DNA from: Blasia pusilla
Lineage: Eukaryota > Marchantiophyta > Marchantiopsida > Blasiales
DNA length: 64,000 bases
Direction: 5' to 3'
NCBI GenBank assembly: GCA_050084515.1
Contig: CM114275.1
Location: forward strand, 12,710,001-12,774,000
The notes below the pieces were generated by a model. The model made no database searches. It saw only the letters and a program-made list of their open reading frames with translations, and was not told the origin of the DNA. The translations under genes and the position numbers were made by a program. This document shows, in pieces, positions 60,579 to 64,000 of the stretch; position 1 is the first letter of the stretch, and every line of letters starts with the position of its first letter.

Positions 60579-63500
60579 CTATAAGGAATCTTCGGGCTTA
60601 GAAACAGTCTCAGGAACATGAGGCTCCGCAGGTCCAAAGAGCAACTCCAGACAAAATCCAGGCCCACACATGGCTTTCGCTTGTTTCCCAACCTTGTCCA
60701 AATCTTTTAGGACCAACTGCGAGACAAAACACAGTACTTTCAGAAACCGATGATGACTCGAGAAAGTACCAATCCAGCAGTTTTCTTACATGAAACCATT
60801 TGTAGTGGGAGATCATGAAGGAATCAAGAAGTAAGCTTACGAAAAATAAAGTGTAGAAAGTACCTGTATAATACTATTGGCAATAAAGAAGGTATTGAAG
60901 CATGCATAGAAAAGACGAGTGCCACTCTTATCCAAAAATGTTGCTCTAACGTCTCCTGCCATCTGGAAGATAGAAGGCACGCAGCTCATAAGATTCACAT
61001 GCCTGTCAATCCTCTAAACCAGCTGAAGACCGGTTGATGGGAAACTCGCAACCAGAAGACCACTCCTATATTCCCCAGTACAACGGAGCATAAACATAAC
61101 GATCTGACCTTGATCAATTAGTACTTTCCCTTCAAATCTCTCGCATATAAACAATCTTTTCAATTTGGGTTTTCATTTTGCTAACTCTCTTATGCACATG
61201 AAATTCTTCCCATCATACAGAAGCAAAAACTCCAGTTCAGTTACAGTATTACATATGATAAATTCTGGATAACAATACACAACATGAAGATCCTACACAA
61301 TGGGGACATAACTAAGTGAGAGTAGCCTCCCAGGGAGAGTACCGCGAGAGGTTTCTCGAAGTAGTGATCCAGACAAGCCTTTGAGATAGAGATTGGCCTT
61401 TCAGTGTCCATCTGGCCCACCAAACGGCCGTTGTCTTTTCCGTTCATTTCATCGCCTTCTCTTGAAAGATATGACCAGTAGTACAGTGGACCTACTGTGT
61501 TCTGGAAACCCTGTTCTAACGGTTTACAGAAACCTTTTGCTACTTCCTGTGGTTGTAAACATACTCCCTCTGAAACCTGACACAACGGTCTTATGTCAGA
61601 AATCTCCTGAAATTCAATCCCAACAACCAGTTATATATGTACAATCACCATGTAGAGACCGAATGTGAAGAAGTTTGAAGGCAAATCCATCCATGGCATA
61701 TATCATATTCCACCTCTCAGGTCTCTTTAAGCAAGCGAGTTCAAGACAACCTCAAACAGGATCCAAAATCAAACCAAACACATCAAACGAAAAGTTGTAA
61801 TCTGCTTTGATTATGTGAAATATACTCGAGTCTCACTCATGACGCACATTCCAAAAGATACGCTCTCCTGTCATTTCTTCAGATATCGTAGCGCACATGA
61901 ACAGCTATACAACCAAAGTGAGGGGAATATATAACTGGGTTCTTAGTACAAACCGCATATTTTGCTGAGATGCCCAAACTCAGTTCCGACTAACTTACAT
62001 TTTTCTTTTGGGGGCAGAAAAGAAGACATATAAAGGCTGCGCAACTTTTTTCAGAAAAAAGTACTAAGCATGCAGGTTCATTCTTTGCCAACCATCTCCA
62101 CTCTAAATCATGTGGTATTGAAGCCAAACATGTTCATCAAACTTTATGATGGAATGGATACACTTCCATGAGGGCTTCTAACAGGTTGGTAGTTGTATAT
62201 CCAACATCCAAGTGGCCCTCTTCATGATCATGTGATACCTCTAGTGATCCAATCCTTTCCCTATATCTTTAACCAGTACTCATGTGACTTGCCTTTCCTG
62301 CCAAAGTTGATCATAGTTGGGTTTTAAGCGAGAGAAAAGTGAATCAATCCTCATAATAATTAGGAGCTGGATTTCCTGGTGAGACGAAAATTAGTTCACA
62401 ATTCCAGCAGATCATTGATGGTTAGAACTGATACAATCAAATGTCACACTTTTAAACCATCGTTTGTGACTAGGTGCAGGTAACAAGATAGTGAAACCTG
62501 ATCCATCTAGTGATTCTTCCTGAGGATAGACACCTTAGGCCCCCATTCGTTTAGCTCATCCTCCATACGTTTTGGCACCCACACAACTCCAACATATCAG
62601 ACTTAGAGATCAAAAGGCATCCCTTGGTTAAGAGTTCAAAGGTAGGCCCTTGTTTCACGCCTAGGACAACTCTCAGAGTATAGGTTGGTATGGGCAGACA
62701 AACAGTATCCCAAGCTCATCAGTTATCCCGCTCGACTTCATATGAGAGGAGACCGACCACTTATCATGTAACATGCTTTGTCAAAACCATTCACACTGGC
62801 AAGTCTAATAATCACTGCCAGCTGTTAGTTTGCACAACGGACCTCTGTCACTTGTTGAATTTTGAACTCCACACAATCAGTATTTATAGTATCATAAAGC
62901 CGTATTCGTCGTAGTTCGCGAGTCTTTGCTGGCGGTAGGTGCACTTCTGGCAGGCAAGATGATCGATCTTCACTTGGAAACACCAAAACTTTGCTCCAAT
63001 AACCTACATATCGCCGTTGACTTGCAATTGTCACCTAAACCACACCCCAAGTGTAGAATATTCCATCATCAGACCAGACACATAACAAGGCTACAACCAG
63101 GGCCAACTTGAGGAGGGTAGGCAAAGGATCCCATTCACCATGGGTTTCACTTACCCCTTGATTATCCCAAGCTCGCTTGGCACCATATAACTCTAATGCT
63201 GATTCTGAACCCATTCCTTTGTAGACAAGATAAGCGCTCACCATCAAGCCTGTCCGCCCCTTGCCGGCCTGCAGTCATTTGTTAGCCCAAGTGTAGGATG
63301 GTATTACTCAGCAATCGAAACAGATCTTCTTATCTCCATACCACACCTAATGACAGGCAGAAATGAACGTGAGATGAAGGAGACGATCATATGCTACTTA
63401 CACGGCAATGCACAACTGCCACATTACTAGGGTGTTCATCCAACCATCGCTGCACACTTTCACAAAAAATCTTCACTAAAGAAAGAGGGGGCACGTAATT

Positions 63501-64000
63501 GTCATCAAACGGAATTTGCTCCACCCGCCCATGAAAGTGTTCGGCTTTATATTGACTTTCACAGCAGAGATTGTACACCTGAGCAGAAATCCCAGACATA
63601 TCCACAGTTAAGAAAGATTCCGCAGGACACGAACTTGGGACTTCCACCAAAGATTCAGGAAACAGGTCTACATCGTGCAGACTCTTGAAGTTCACCAGAA
63701 AGAGATGCAGAGACGGAGATTGGATGGGTGGAAGTGGGACGAAGCGCAACCCTAAACATCAGAAACTTAGGATGATGTCAGAATGCCACCGTAGCCAATT
63801 ACTTCTACATTCGTATCAGCAAGACATATAGGATTCGAGCCCGAGCTGAACTTCGCAGGGGCTGTGAGTGACAGCTTAATTGCATGAAGAATCAAGCTAC
63901 TCAGGCACCAAAACTGAAGATGAAAAAGAAAGTGCTCCAACTGACACGTAGAGTGCCCAACTAGTGCTGAAAGCCAGAATTGTTACTTTCAAGGCGGACC
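60579..64000 (-). CDS. PTEN2: PTEN2-like phosphatase, 3' part of gene (5' exons outside window)
   Basis: Dual-specificity/phosphoinositide phosphatase of the PTEN family, expected to remove the 3-phosphate of phosphoinositides. Exons, minus strand: 63578-63402, 63268-63155, 63034-62852, 61606-61343, 60962-60864, 60716-60579 (stop TAG). All introns are phase 0 with GT-AG ends; the exons encode 59, 38, 61, 88, 33 and 45 residues. The last 14 bases of the preceding exon probably end at 63987 (SALK, donor GTAACA). Exon VYNLCCESQYKAEHFHGRVE has the acid loop PFDDNYVPP; the catalytic loop HCR/AGKGRTG is split by the 133-bp intron and intact. SQRRYVGYW ends the phosphatase domain. The C2 domain follows (RRIRLYDTINTDCVEF; VGQMDTERPISISKACLDHY; GDVRATFLDKSGTRLFYACF; DLDKVGKQ; CGPGFCLELLFGPAEP). 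The QMDTE and DLDKVG...CGPxFCLELLFGP segments are those of plant PTEN2 rather than PTEN1, as I recall these families. The tail after the C2 domain is short (PHVPETVSKPEDSL). Confidence 0.92.

Noticed and set aside
62843-62851. Alternative donor at GAG/GTCCGT that would lengthen the third visible PTEN exon by three codons
   Set aside because: The donor after CAA CAA joins KIQQ to EISDIRPL, which fits the family alignment better; the alternative would insert VTE. Not fully excluded.
63387-63749. Taking the whole 120-codon frame as the PTEN first exon
   Set aside because: Similarity to PTEN begins only at VYNLC, directly after an acceptor (TTTCTGCTCAG), and the part upstream has no PTEN similarity and no ATG start; its end also runs through the donor GTAAGT.

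Overview
This window looks like nuclear DNA of a large, transposon-rich land-plant genome. The evidence is a plant-type PTEN2 phosphatase gene with spliceosomal introns at one end, several Ty1/copia and Ty3/gypsy LTR retrotransposons primed by initiator tRNA-Met, a hAT transposon and long AT-rich stretches of decayed repeats. I cannot place the species. The degenerate RING-like C-terminus of an unrecognised gene at 38.6 kb reminds me of uncharacterised multicopy proteins of spore-bearing plants, but that is an impression only. No bacterial, plastid, CRISPR, rRNA or tRNA feature was recognised.

Layout. 1-17.3 kb: AT-rich decayed sequence with copies of a small inverted-repeat element (terminus CAAGGTTGCA...), two gypsy pol remnants (11.4-12.0 kb minus, 16.2-17.2 kb plus) and a truncated gypsy element that keeps its 5' LTR, primer binding site and start of gag (12.3-13.9 kb). 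17.5-22.6 kb: a nearly complete copia element with both LTRs and a TTTAG target duplication, disabled by stops and frameshifts. 22.6-27.1 kb: decayed DNA, a perfect palindrome made of two element termini, and a GC-rich GCCCG-word repeat. 27.1-31.3 kb: a GC-rich, CpG-containing island without recognisable genes. 32.1-35.1 kb: another small element copy, a solo LTR with perfect ATGTG duplication, a gypsy integrase remnant and a second GCCCG-word block. 35.7-39.4 kb: a broken gene (or gene pair) with a protein-kinase-like domain, a charged/coiled-coil region and a RING-like cysteine cluster. 40.25-41.56 kb: about seven copies of a ~180-bp tandem repeat. 41.8-49.1 kb: a minus-strand hAT transposase pseudogene split by a complete copia element (43,089-48,042) flanked by a CTCAT duplication. 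49.1-51.5 kb: AT-rich DNA without genes. 51.5-60.4 kb: a second long GC-rich island with hairpins and short tandem duplications but no convincing gene. 60.4-64.0 kb: the PTEN2-like gene on the minus strand, its 5' exons beyond the right edge.

The only gene I regard as probably functional is the PTEN2-like gene. In the part visible here it has six complete coding exons encoding 324 residues, all introns in phase 0, and an intact HCxxGxxRTG phosphatase signature. Most of the rest is a record of nested transposition and decay: hAT first, then copia into it, solo-LTR formation at 32.6 kb, and C-to-T-type stop codons in the copia element at 17.5 kb.
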